Positions 11,519 to 23,971 of a stretch of 64,000 nt of DNA are shown here, piece after piece. Below the pieces are notes generated by a model. The model searched no databases and had not been told where the DNA came from. It was given only the letters and a program-made list of their open reading frames with translations. Origin of the DNA: Ananas comosus (lineage: Eukaryota > Streptophyta > Magnoliopsida > Poales > Bromeliaceae). Made by a program: the position numbers and the translations under genes. Location of the stretch: contig NC_033622.1 in the NCBI RefSeq assembly GCF_001540865.1, positions 14,964,170 to 15,028,169 of the forward strand, given 5' to 3'. The first letter of the stretch is position 1; each line of letters begins with the position of its first letter.

Positions 11519-12298
11519 GGAAAAATCACTTTGTCCTCGTAGCATTTAGAAATATGTTGAATAGATGTAAATAGTGAAAATAACAATAACAATCAATTCT
11601 TGCTTCTAGTCGAAGCACAATCAGTTAATAACCTACAACTATGTCTCGCGAATTATAACCTACGTGATCAGTTTAATTGCCGATTTGGATGCATTAATAT
11701 TGTATTCAGAGTATTTTTATCGTTAATTCAAAAAAAAATTATTATTTTGATTCGAAATGAAAAATTCTCTAGATCATGTAGCACGAATTATACACACGTA
11801 GAATAGCGGAGGAAAAAATAAATTAAAATTATCTGCACAGTTACTACTATTATCTTCAAAAATTAGTGGCAGGTGCTAGTACATTGATCGACTAAGTTAA
11901 AACAAGAATATTTTGGTAAATTTTAATAAGATAATTAATATATAGACTATTCTGAGTGGCCTAGATGTATGTTTTTTTGTACTTTACACTTAAATATATT
12001 ATTTTATTTCAATGTGGGAGAAATACATAAGGGTTTTATACAAAATTACCATTACTGAAATTTTTTATTTTACTTTAATGTATTTATCATTTTGTAGGAA
12101 AATACAATTTGAGATAAAATGTCACATATATATGTGCTCTCATATTTTCACTAGTAGCTACATGACCGTTGCGGCGTTGCACAAGAACTTAACCCGACCA
12201 AAGCCGTGAAATATTACCGTTGAGTTGGCGCATCAACCTGTATATATATTACATCATGTTCCTCAATTCGGTCCCTTTTTATTTTGTGCGGCGAAGGA
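11252..12298. other. Intergenic: endoglucanase 3' flank and decarboxylase promoter
   Basis: AT-rich spacer between two genes on the same strand. It holds a long T-rich run at about 11488-11518. I see no gene, RNA or transposon boundary in it. The last ~150 bases before 12299 become more GC-rich, as expected for a 5' leader. Confidence 0.6.
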
Positions 12299-15200
12299 AT
12301 GAGCAAGAAGAGCCTCGCGATACTGATGAGAGCGCGAATGCGGGGCGCTCCCAACGAACCCCACGGTCATCGTCCCCAACAAATCTCCCGATCCGCCCCC
12401 AATCCTTCCAGAGTTAGCGTACAATCCCTCCCCCAATCTCAACAAATACAAGGAGTTTGATCCATTCCATCTCTAATTTCATCATTTTCTTCCCCCTTTT
12501 TTTCGAATCCAGGATCGATCTCACTCTTCTAATCTCGCGGATTCAAATGGGTCTCTCCTCTTCTCGATTTCTTGTTTTTTTGGGGGTATTTTTTGGTTTT
12601 ATTTTTAAATTTTCTCGTTTACGTATTTTTCGATGTTTTCGTATTAGAATCTCGGCGAAGGATGTGAAGGAGTGGATGCAGGCTTCGATCTCCATCCCAG
12701 CGGGTAGTAGAGACCCTGCCGATGCATATCTCGAGGAATTCTCGCAGGTTATTTTCTCGTTCCAATTCGATCAATTTAGGTTGTAAATTAAGTAATTCGC
12801 AAATGATTAACGCTGAAGATGAAGCAATAACACAATTGTAGGGTTATCTAATGCTTTCCCAAGAAGGTCGTCGGGAGCTGCTTCTTGCGCTTTCCAGGGA
12901 TTATGATGTGAATAGGGCGCGAGTTCGCGAACTGATGCGTCAGTATCTCAGCCTCGAGCTTTCGCACGGTGGTATGGCGATTATTTACATCATCGTCTCC
13001 TCAAGGGGTTAATTAATGTGACAATGCTGTGCCTTGTTGAGTGGTGTTCCTGTTCTTGATCAGCGACGGATGATCAACAGTCCAGTGGACTTGATGATGA
13101 CGGTGCGCTCTCTACGTTTTATAGGATGGAGCGGAACCTTCGAGACGCTCTAAAGCCGATGTATGCGGAGTTCTTTGAGAGATTGAATGCGCACCCTGGC
13201 GGATTAAAACTGTTGGCAATTCTTCGTGCCGATCTCCTCGTTTTCTTGGGGTAAGATTCCATGCCCCTTCGACTTTAACAGTATGCAAATGATTTTCCAC
13301 TGGTTTGTATATACGCCCCTGTGAGCAACAGTTGAAGCATACTCTATGCACATGATTAAATAGATAAGTATACTCCAATAGCATTACTAGCTTATGTCTC
13401 ATGTTGTCAAAATGGGGGAGAGCCTGTGTGTGGGCCCTTACATAGTGTTTGTGATTATATGGGATCAACATGATTGAACCGTCTCGGTTGTGGGAATCTG
13501 CAAAACTGGAGGTATTCGCATCCTATGCGGGGAATCTGCAATGCAGTTAGATTGTTCAATGGTAAGTGATGGACTAAAATAGCAAACAATATGCAAAACC
13601 AAAATCTGTTTGTAACTTATAGCTACTCTTTTATTTAAGATTTAAATAATTCTTTGGCGATCAATAAAATCTCTTCTCTCTTCTCTTTTGTTTGCGAGGG
13701 AGGAAAATTTGCCATCTTTGCGTGCATTGGACTCATATTTGAAGGAAAAGCTCATAACATGGCTTAGTCCAGCAGCTTTGGAGCTTCATCAGATAACATG
13801 GGATGACTCTGCATCACTGTTAGAGAAGATTGTAGCATATGAGGTAAGAGGTATGCCTCTTTCTTATCTATGAATTTAAGTTTCTTTTGATGAAGCTTGA
13901 GAAGTTTTTCCACGATTTTGTTTTCCTTTTAGGCTGTCCACCCAATAAGAAATCTAATAGACTTGAAGAGAAGGCTGAGTGTTGGTCGTCGTTGCTTTGG
14001 ATATTTCCATCCGGCAATCCCAGGTTAGCTTGCCCAAAATATGTCACTGCAGGCAGGTGGTGACACTTAATTCATGCTTGTCATGCTTATGCTACCTGGC
14101 TACTTATTAAATCTCATCGATGACACCATTCATTTGCATATTTCTCATTTACAATCCTTTTATACTCATGTGCTTTATATTTGCTTCGATACTGAAGCTA
14201 GCTTGTCGGGTGAGTATATTTATCAAAATCTGTGTACGGTATAGCAATGAACATCTGTGCGGGCATAAGAATATCTTGCTTGTCTGCCATAATTTTAAAG
14301 TGCATGTATATGCTTAGGTTGTTGCATTTCTAAGGGCTGAAATTAATTGAATTTGATGATAACTTCCTCATTAATCATCTGTTCTCGATTATGCTTTTTT
14401 AAATGCTCTTTTTGCCAGGAGACAGTGATGTGTTTCAAACCTGATTCTTGGTTGCATTGCCTGATTGTTCAATGCGTCATCTAATGTTTGTTACTCGTTT
14501 CTTTACTTAGGATGATAATCTATATGGCGCTCCATGAAAATCTATATATGATGCTTCAAAAGTTGAAATTGACAAAATTTTGGGGGGAATTAGACACTCT
14601 GTATAATATAGAGAATACCTGTTGTCTGCTTGACGCTATTTATATTTAATCTTTGTTGATGGTATATTTTCAAGTGCTCAATTAGGTGAGCCACTTATTT
14701 TCATTGAAGTTGCACTTTTGAAGGATGTTGCCTGCTCAATTCAGGTTAGCACCTCATTGTATCTCTTTTTAAATGTATCCATTTGTTTACTGTTCACATC
14801 TTATTTGGTTGTTTCATATTTCTTGTTTGATGAGATCAGGAGGTCCTATGGGATGATCCGCCTATTCCTGAATGCGAAGCCAGATGTGCATTATTCTACT
14901 CGATCTCGTCGACTCAAGTAAGCGAATAATTTAACTTTGCCAATGTTATAGAAATCTTTTTTCTAGTTTCTGTATTATACTGGATTCAACCGAAAGAAGA
15001 TGACAACTTATCTATTAAGAATTATGCATTTATTACTAATAATGGCTGATTTACCCTTCAGTTTGTAATCTACTTCTATGGACTTAGAGAAGTCCTAATG
15101 CTATATATATTTGATTAGTGAATTCTATATACTTGTTACTGCATGGAAAAGAATGTTGACATTGTATGTTCAGTTTTCTGGATCTTTCATACTGATGACT

Positions 15201-17521
15201 TCAACTAACTCTAGATTCAAATGGAAGCAAAATGTGAAGATCAATTTCTTTTTCTAGAAATATTTATAAGTTCAAAATACGTTCTTATGCCGCTTTTACG
15301 TCAGTGGTTATTTTAGTTTTGTTTGTTTGTGAAGTTCATGTAAATATTGAAGTCTCTCTACATAAAAAGTTGGGGTGTTAAGACACTTATTTAATATAAA
15401 GGATCAGACAGTGTTTGCTATCATAATGATTTCTAGCACCTGACAGCCAGGTTTGTCAGGAATAAATCTAGGGAAGTTTCTCCTGAAGCGTGTGATTGAC
15501 ATGTTAAGAAAGGATGTGCCATCTATTGCTGTAAGTACCCGCACTCATCTCTCTAATAGTCATGCATATTTGGAGTTCAATCATTAAAGGCCCATATCTT
15601 TAATTTTGCTTCTGTGAGTTTTCTTTGCTGCTTATTTCTGATGTGAATTGTCAGCATACAAACAATTTTAATTCATCTTTAGTTGATTTTAAATAAATTA
15701 TTTAACACATTTAGGCGATGAAATAAATAAAATTATTTAACACATTTAGGCGATGAAATACGTATGTATGCTTTGACGGGATAATAATTTATGGTTTCAT
15801 GCCTTTCCATTGGAACTATGAAATACATCTTTAGTTGATTTTTCAACTAGCGCTCTGCCTTGTACATTATTTGGAACCACTGTTAATTAATAAAGCTTCC
15901 ACTGCTCCTTTCCTGGGAGCTGAGCTTTTACCAAGAATCTAGCTGATGTCAACTCAAGAGTCCAAAATTTCTTTGCAAGTCACATCCTCTGTCATAAGCA
16001 TGGCATGAATGAGATGAATAAATACACAATAACTTCCAATGATTTTTGTTCTTATCGGGATGAATGGGATGATTGAACTCTCTGACTCAAGCAACCATGT
16101 ACTAGTGTATTAGCGGTGCATGTTGCCTCATTTGTATTTGGAACTTAATCTAATCAATGGTCGAATCTGTTGTAAAGATATTTGCCACGCTTAGTCCCAT
16201 CCCTGGGTTTATGCAATGGCTTCTTTCCAAGTTGGCATCCCAAATAAAGCTGGCAGAGGCGGAAACTGAAGAGGCAAAATTGTTGGATATGGGATCTGGT
16301 TCAGCTTTCCGAGAGAGCCTCCTTCTCCAAGATGAAGAAAAGATTATACTCGAGTCATTTACGTATGTCTTTCTTTCTCTCAATAGAATTTGCATGAATG
16401 AGCTAGTCATATGGAAGAGTTTTTAAGAAACATACTCAGTAAATTAGCTTCCTGTATAATTGCTTAAACATCTTCATTTTCTCTTTTCAGTTTATTGTTT
16501 AATAGTGCCATTGTGCAGGGAAAATGTTACTGGAAAAAGTGGTATTGAGATAATGCACTATCTACTACAATCAAGTGAATGGGTCAAATCTGAGTGCTTA
16601 TCTGCTGCACTAAAACCTCCTCTAATGCGGTTGTGTGCAAGGTAGGCAATTAGGGTAATTTACACCAGAAAAATTTGTTATCAGCAACTGCCAGACGGTG
16701 CGTGAGTGGCTACCATATACAAATATCCAACATACGAAAACACTGCTGCTTTGTTTCTGTTTTATTCAGAAAACAATCAGCCTGAAGATGTTTTAACTTA
16801 AAATGACCTCTACTGCAATATATGCATAGTCATTTATTGATAGTCATGATCTAAATGATAGGTACTTATTATCTTGCTTGAGTATATGCAGGTACCTCCA
16901 TAAAGAGAAAAAGCGGGGGAAAGCTCTTGATGCTGTTGCAAATTTTCACTTGCAGAATGGAGCAGTATGTGCTTCCATCTTAGCTTCTCAAGTAGTAAAT
17001 AGCAAATTTTTTGTCGCTATCTTTTGTTTTTTATCCATAATACATTTATTTTAACATGCGATCAGAAACTCTTCATCCTCCAATTGTATGTCTGATTTAG
17101 TTATCAAGACTTTGTTGCTTGATCATTTAGTATTCTGATCTCTGTCAGTCCTTTTGCTTTTCCCTTGTGAAAAACCATTTTATTTGTTGGATGTAGACTA
17201 GTAACTACTGGCACTGTTGTCTTCTTCAGACGTATATAAATAAAAAGTTCTGATGCCAAGAAATGTTTTTTGGGTGTAGATAGTTGAGAGGATAAACTGG
17301 ATGGCAGATCAATCAGAAAAGGGCATCCGGCAAAGTGGAGGTATTATGGTCAATTACGTGTACAGGTATGCTTCTATTTTTAACATAATCCTAGGAGTTT
17401 TCAACATTCCTTTCGTCTTTCTTTTACATCTCTAACACATTTCAGGTTGGAAGAAATAGACAAAAATGCTCAGTCCTATCTCAGCACCGGGCATATCCAT
17501 GCTTCACCTCGCTTATGCTGA
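12299..17521 (+). CDS. MCD: Malonyl-CoA decarboxylase
   Basis: Converts malonyl-CoA to acetyl-CoA and CO2, limiting malonyl-CoA in mitochondria and/or peroxisomes. Fourteen exons fit in frame: 12299-12412, 12661-12747, 12842-12971, 13064-13250, 13699-13843, 13933-14023, 14686-14744, 14840-14917, 15447-15530, 16178-16362, 16519-16641, 16892-16964, 17280-17365, 17446-17521, giving 505 residues; the human enzyme is similar in size. The helical N-domain includes LSQEGRRELLLALSRDYDVN. The catalytic domain shows INLGKFLLKRVIDML, FATLSPIPGFMQWL (Ser near 331, equivalent to the reported catalytic Ser) and VANFHLQNGA (His near 447), then INWMADQSEKGIRQSGG. The exon 1 donor (GTTAGC) and the exon 2 acceptor are the least certain joins. 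The N-terminus is Arg/Ser-rich and may be a mitochondrial presequence. It ends at TGA after ASPRLC, without an SKL-type peroxisomal tail. It lies tail-to-tail with RbcX. Confidence 0.92.
15692..15760. repeat. Short tandem duplication in decarboxylase intron 9
   Basis: The phrase AATTATTTAACACATTTAGG plus GCGATGAAAT occurs twice in succession with a period of about 34 bases. It is purely intronic. Confidence 0.75.
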
Positions 17522-18986
17522 TATCTTGAGGTAAATGTTATACTGGCTGAATTGTGAAATTTATATTCAAGCTTGACATAAATCATTAGAATAGTATTAG
17601 CGTCATACATTATCAAGACACATAAATACTCATGGGTTTTATTCTTTTTTATTTATTTTGCCTGTTCTCTGATACTATTCTGATGCTTTCCAAAAGACAC
17701 CGTAAATTGTGAATGTCTCTATCCCCTTCTCTGATACTTTTCAAGATTTGTTCAATTATGCATTTTAAATCAGAGTGGATTTCTTGTCGTAATCTTCTAT
17801 TCTTGCATCCCATTTTTCTTTTTTAGTTTCTAACTAGACTCTTTTAAAATGACAAAAGGATACATGAAAAGAGAGGCAGTGTGCGGAAAGAAGGGTCTTG
17901 GATATATAAGTTTGAACTTACCGGCTTTTCTTATGAATGATTAACGAGGATTCCCTGTCCATATTTATTTACAGTTTTAGCTTCAAGTGTACTTTGGGAA
18001 ACTTAATAGGATAGTAGCTAGCATATCATCACTGTGTAATCCAGAATCTTTGGTCATACAAAGAATTGTATGAAGGATCAAATGCAATACCTGTGAGATG
18101 AGGATTTGAAGGGGAAAAATAATACGGTTACTCAAATTATACTTTCGAGAGCTCTTTGGATTAATGTTGTGCTTGTATCGCCGTTTGATTTGGCTTCTAT
18201 TATGCGAGTAGTGTTTGGATAAGATAAATTGTGGAATTTTCACTGTGATATGAGGCTGGAATGAGCATTTCTGTCTAAACCAAAAGCACCGAAAACTACT
18301 GTTGGAGAAAACAACAGAAGATGCTTCAAACAGCAAACAATTCTATGAATAAGGCCACCTCTCTAGGAGGTGGTTTATGTCACAATTACACCACTTCATC
18401 TATGTTAATACCATCTTTCTTCTTTTGAGATAAAAAAGTAGTTTTTTCAAAAAAATTAAGATGAGTTGGTAAATCCTGGGGTAGAATTTAATTGGTTGGT
18501 TACATGCGTAACTACGGTTTTTCCAACTCCAGAAAGAAGAGATAATCAGATAAGTGTGAATAGTGCATATCTCTTGCTAGGGGCTATTTCTTATATACTC
18601 AAAATATTTCATCTTTCAAATATACCTAAATTCTTAAACCTATCCTGTCAAACTCAAAAAAAAAAATTTAATAAATCTTCTTGGGCAGGTGTATATTAAG
18701 AAGAAGAAAATCAGACAAATAGCCAGAAACAAATTTAAAAATAGGGGGTATTCAATTACTGCTAAACAAACAGCAGAATTAACAGAATTTTACTTTTACA
18801 ACTACAAAAATAAAAAGCGGAGGTAAAGTAATTTTCATCTAAACTCTAATTCAACTCAAAAATTACTTCAACTCAAAGTCTATTTACGTTAAAACGAACA
18901 GGTCTACAGCATCTACAAAGCTGTCCGTATATACATATTTTCATGTAGGCAAATACCAACAACTATTAGTAATAACTAATGATAGC
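17522..18986. other. Intergenic between convergent genes MCD and RbcX
   Basis: AT-rich spacer holding the 3' ends of two convergent transcripts. Short open frames (17983-18336 -, 18466-18699 +) match nothing I recognise. No repeats with clear boundaries and no RNA gene seen. Confidence 0.6.
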
Positions 18987-21064
18987 TCACCGCTCATCAT
19001 TTTCCATGTGACTGGTTTCTACAACATACTCCCTCATAAGCCTAGTATTTGATTCATCAACCATCTGCAAATGGATTGTACATCTTAAACTAGACATTAA
19101 TTAAGCAGGAAAAAAGAAAAGGAGTTTTTCGAAATAAAAAAGCCACTCACCTTAAAAGCTAACTTCTGGAGGTTTTCCCATTCAAAATCTCTTTTCGTGT
19201 ATGCAGAACGGACCTGGATAAAATTCGAAAATTCTGTGTAAAACAACAAAATAGTAACTTAAGAACGGTGAAAGGGCCTAATTTTGTTTAGATAGTTACC
19301 TCCAATATACGTAGAGCTGCGTCACCGACAGGAAAAAATAAAAGAAGAAAAAAAGAAAAAGAGGGAGGATATATCAGATGTGTTGTAATTTACATTCATA
19401 CTCAAACAGAAAGGAGCTAAATTAAATTGTAGAATTTTATTACAATAATAAAAAAAAAAATTGAATAAAAATTATAATATATTAAAAAATTGAGGACTAA
19501 AATGTTACGCGTCTCATATTTTGAAGACCAAAAATATAATTTGGCAGGAAGAAAAGATAAAAACTAGCTGCACATTAAAAAACAAAAAAAGGGGTATAGA
19601 TCTTACACATTTAATCCAAAAATTTACAAATTTTTCAAAATTTTTAGTATTATTAAAAAAAGCGACAAGATATGAAAGTAATAATAATCCTTAAGTAATT
19701 TTGGATGAAAAGTTTATGTTCTTTTTGAGATGAATTACTAACATTTGCTTAAAAAAAGGTTTTTATTTACCTAAACCTTTGTGTCTTGGGGATTCGCGCA
19801 TTAATCTTCTGCAAAAGGTGTCCCCGTCGTTTAAAGAGTTACGGCTGATGAACTCCATCAACTCCCCGTATGCCTCAGGGTTGTAGCTCTGCTCAAAATC
19901 CAAATCGAAGTAATTGCTTAAACAACCATTTTAATGTTACCATCCATTGACATTCTTAGGCTTTGTTTTTTATTCGGGGTCAAGTAAGAACTAGTTATTT
20001 CAAAAATAGATATAAGGTATAAATCTAGATGGAATAAAAAGAATAGTGGATAGTTATAAATAGAAAATAATAATATTACACTAATTATTATATTTGAGTT
20101 TAAATTTTTTATTTTATATTTAAAATTTTAAATTTAAATAGATAACTTTTAAAATTGAAATTTTCAAAATTAAAATCTTAATTTTTAAATCTTTAAATCT
20201 TTAAATTTAAAAATTTAAAGTTATAAACTTTAAATTTAAATTTTAAATCAAATCCAAATTTACAAATATAAAATATCAAATTTAAAATTTAAATAATTAA
20301 AAATAATAATTTAAAATTTAAAATTTTTAAATTGTAAAAATTAATTTTAAAATTATAAATTATTTAAAATTTAAAATTTAAAATTTAAATTTAAAAATTA
20401 AATATGGGTGGGATTAGCTAACCCCACCCCTATTCCGGGAGGTTAGCTAACTTCACCCCTAACGGAACCCCGCCCTCCTAAAATGTGTTAAAATGTGTTT
20501 GGGAATAAAGGGTATAATGCTGTGTTACAGATTACAGATCGCGACTATTTCAAATTCATTGATCCTTCAACAAGCAAAACATAGATTTCAACGCCTCTGA
20601 ATCACTAAATCCTGATTATATATAGTCAGAATTCTAATGTTACACTACAATCCAAACAAAGTCAGGCAAAACCACCTCAAGCTGCGCGAGGACGATCTTC
20701 ACGGCGACGTAGGTGAAGAAGTTTTGGAGGTTGCCGGCCGCCTTCGCCTCCGGGGAAGCCTCTCCGAAACCTATCCTCACTCATCCAACTCATTAGCAGC
20801 AGTACGTGACTTCGCACCACCGAAACAGAAACAACCAAAAGAGATCATCGATCGATCCAAAGCCAACGTATGTCATCGAAATTTACCGGGAACGAACATC
20901 TTGTGGCACCGAACGGCCCGGAAGCTAAGAAGCCGCTTGCGCCCGCCTCTTCGCCGCCACCGAAGCGTCGCCAGGAGAGAAGAGGAGAGGTCGCATCCAA
21001 CGGTCGACGGATTTGAAATGGAGGGGAGAGCGCGTGGCGACGGCGCCCAATAGGAGCACTCCAT
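18987..21064 (-). CDS. RBCX: Chaperonin-like RbcX protein (RuBisCO assembly chaperone), chloroplast
   Basis: RbcX is a small helical homodimer that clamps the C-terminal tail of newly folded RuBisCO large subunits and promotes holoenzyme assembly in the stroma. Six exons on the minus strand: 21064-20887, 20770-20676, 19888-19771, 19316-19300, 19213-19151, 19064-18987, giving 182 residues in frame. Residues 1-55 are Ser/Arg-rich and fit a transit peptide. The conserved core follows: MFVPGFGEASPEAKAA, FFTYVAVKIVLAQLE, SYNPEAYGELMEFISRNSL, DGDTFCRRLMRESPRHK, LALRILEVRSAY, FEWENLQKLAFKMVDESN, RLMREYVVETSH. Arabidopsis members are about 170-200 residues. Exon 4 is only 17 nt and encodes LRILE. An eroded MITE occupies much of intron 2. 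The match to the RbcX-I or -II subtype was not settled. Confidence 0.95.
19959..20480. mobile_element. Eroded Tourist-like MITE in RbcX intron 2
   Basis: TTA precedes GGCTTTGTTTTTTATTCGGGG at 19959. The body 'AGTTATAAATAGAAAATAAT' and the A/T-palindrome interior (20100-20400) match the MITE at 61485. The right end is degraded: GGGGTTAG/CCCC motifs remain near 20410-20475 but no clean inverted terminus or TTA can be assigned. Confidence 0.65.
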
Positions 21065-21104
21065 TGAGCCCTCTCCGATCGATTCCCCCGGGGAATGGAA
21101 AGAA

Positions 21105-21141
<37 letters not shown>

Positions 21142-21487
21142 TCTCTGCGCCGATGGTTCGTTATCCTCGTGGCTACGTAAATATGTATCTCGGAATTTGG
21201 GCTGGGCTATTTTTGAAATTTGGGAAGGCCGGTTTGGTAGGGACCGTTATGGAATAGCAAGCGAATTTGATCTCTGGCGATATTTTCGGGATTTGAGGGT
21301 ATTTTGGGTATTTCGAATGAAAAAAAATCGGCATTAAATAAATTTGTTTATTTCCTTCTATGTGGAGTCCTACTTGCTCCATAAATAGGCTTCCACCAAG
21401 ATTTTGTGAGGTAGAGAATTCTTTATTCTTTTTTTTTTCTTTTCTTTCTTTCAATTTTAATATATATTTTCATTATAACGATCTCTC

Positions 21488-22500
21488 CCTTGCCTCCACC
21501 GCAGTTGCTGCCCCTCGTCGTTCTCAAATCCTACGGTGCTCTCGTTGTCGTCGCAGTTTCGGTGATGCACTTCGTCCCAACCTCACCTCCAAGATTTGTG
21601 CTATATTTGACCGACGTCGGCGTAGATATCGGCAAGGTAAGAGAGCGGAGTATTACATAGATATATTGGTGGTGGAGAAGGAGGAAGAGGAAGTGGGAGG
21701 AGAAGGAAAGAAAGAAAGACATGAACAAAGGAGAAATACGAAAAAATGACAAAAAAAAAAAATATTTTAGTCAGTTTACTAAAAAAAATTATTATATATT
21801 TTTTTTTTGTTGTAGTGACCTCTTCCTCGCCCTCCGTCGCAATTGCTCTCCCCGTCTCGATGCGCTCTCTCTCCTCATCATCTTCAAATCCTATGATGCT
21901 TTTGTCATCGTCGTTGTTCCAGTTATGCACTCCATCGTAATTTCACCTCCGCGATCTGTGCTATATCCGAGCCAGCATCGGCGTAAATATTGACAAGGTA
22001 TGAAAGCCGAGTATTGCATCGATTGGGGGGGCGAGTAGAGAAAGAGAAGAAGGGAAAAGGAAGTGGAAGGAGAGGGAAAGCAAGAAACAAACGAAGAAGT
22101 GAAAGGACAAAGGAGTAAAAATGTAAAAAAAAAAAAAACAATATTTTGGTCAGTTTACTAAAAAATTTTATTTCAGTATGTTCTCCCTTCTCATCGTCTT
22201 CAAATCCTATAGTGCTCTCGTTGTCATCACCGTTTTGGCCATGCGCTCCGCCACAACCACACCTCCGCGATCTGTGTTATATTCGAGCAAGCATCATGGG
22301 CGTAGATGTTGGCATAAGAGAGCGGAGCATTGCATTGATGTAGGGGCGGGTGGAAAAGGAGGAGAAGGGAAAGGAAGTGGGAAGAGAAGGAAATAAAGAA
22401 ACAACTAGAAAAAGGGAGATGAATCATGAATCAAGACCGAAAGAAGAAAACGAAAAAAAAAAAAAAGGATAGAGAAAAGAATAAAGGTATTTTGATCGGT
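21488..22500 (+). repeat. Three ~320-360-bp sub-repeats
   Basis: Three diverged copies, anchored at about 21520, 21880 and 22198 by the phrase TCAAATCCTA followed by T-rich and GTCGTC-rich text. Each runs through GCAAGGTA.GAGAGC, a GA-rich purine tract, then 'TTTTGGTCAGTTTACTAAAA'. The last two copies lie inside the 2.16-kb duplicated unit and recur at about 24040 and 24360. Short frames (such as 21360-21749) come from the repeat and match no protein. Confidence 0.8.
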
Positions 22501-23905
22501 TTACTAAAATTGATATCTCATTTTAGCTATCATGCAAAATTGATGATTTTTTTTATGCGAAAAGTCCTTAAATATTAGTGGATATTTTTTTAATGTGCAA
22601 AAAATTGAATTAAATTTAAGAGAGACTGCAGAAATTTTGCGATTAAATTGATTTAAATAAAAAAATTAATGGAATATGAAAATCTATACCTAAATATTAT
22701 TTCTATGGAATTTGCCATGTGGCAATTCCTCCTTCACCCTCTTCCCACTTCCTGATGTTTTTTTTTTCCACCCGTCCACTTTCTAATTAATTATTCATAT
22801 GATCAGTTTGATCTAAACAAATCACTTTTAAAAAAAAAAAGTAAAATAAAACTCTTTATACTCCTTTTTTTGTTTTTTTTTTTTGTGTACAAGAAGAATT
22901 CGTTTTTTTATATTTTTAATCTTTTTTTATTTTTTAAAATTGTGTCGGAATTAAAATTAGGATTTCTAAGATCGTGGAGGTGCGACGAGGTGAAGTGTAA
23001 TGGATTTGGAGTCGATGAGGGTGGAGTCGATGAGGGGGGAAAAGCGGTGAGTGCAGGGGAATCCGTACGGCATTAATGTGGTCGTTACGAAGGAGAAGCT
23101 CAACGCCGACGGTGAAGGCGACGCGAATAACGGGAATCACCTCTGCGATCTCAGCAGCGCAAGTTGCGTATAAAGTAGTAACTCTATTACCACTTCTTTC
23201 ATTATTGCTACGTATAATTTATTAGCTATTATAAATTTTGCTATATTTGTACATATCTGTTTTGTATTTTTTATTTATATTTATTGATGTCTCATGATAA
23301 GTTAAAAAATTTTAAAAATTTTAATTTTGTAAATCTTTTATCATCTATAGCATTAACCCGTCATAATGCGCGGATAACTTCGCTACTAAAATATAAATAA
23401 TTGTTAATTTAAATTTTTATAGATACCTTTTTAAATGTATAAAATTTTGAATTAAATTTGCAAAGAGAGGAGTGGATACTTTTGTCCTAAATACATTCTA
23501 CACGTGTTTTTTTTTGTCAATCCTATGTGGTTTTGTTTATTGATATGAATATTCTCCTTCTTTAACGCATACGTCTTCATTCTCGAGTAAAGGTTTGCAG
23601 CTTTGGCTTCCAGCTATTTTTACTCGTGTGGAACAGGACCAAACGCTGGAGCGGTTCTTCCGGAAGTAGCAGTTGAGAGGCTCAGTGGCAAAGGAAGAGG
23701 AGAAGGATAATAGAGTGGTATTTTAATTATTTTGCTAATCCACTAAAAATAGTTTAAAAGTTTATATATATATATAATCTAACAGTGAGTGGTTGGTTGA
23801 ATAGTATAATTTAACGGATAAAAATAATTAAAAAGTTAAATCTAACGGTGGAAAACTCGATAGCACCAAATTCTTGGTGCTATCAATAGTACCCCAACCG
23901 AACTA

Positions 23906-23970
<65 letters not shown>
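21812..23970. repeat. Large tandem duplication, copy A (~2.16 kb)
   Basis: Begins GTAGTGACCTCTTCCTCGCC and is nearly identical over its length to 23972-26190 (offset 2160). It contains two of the ~340-bp sub-repeats, a GC-rich block at about 22960-23160, an AT-rich spacer, a second patch at about 23590-23700, and a MITE-like end (about 23780-23910). It finishes in a (TA)n(GA)n tract that runs into the N at 23971. No intact gene. Confidence 0.85.
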
Positions 23971-23971
23971 N

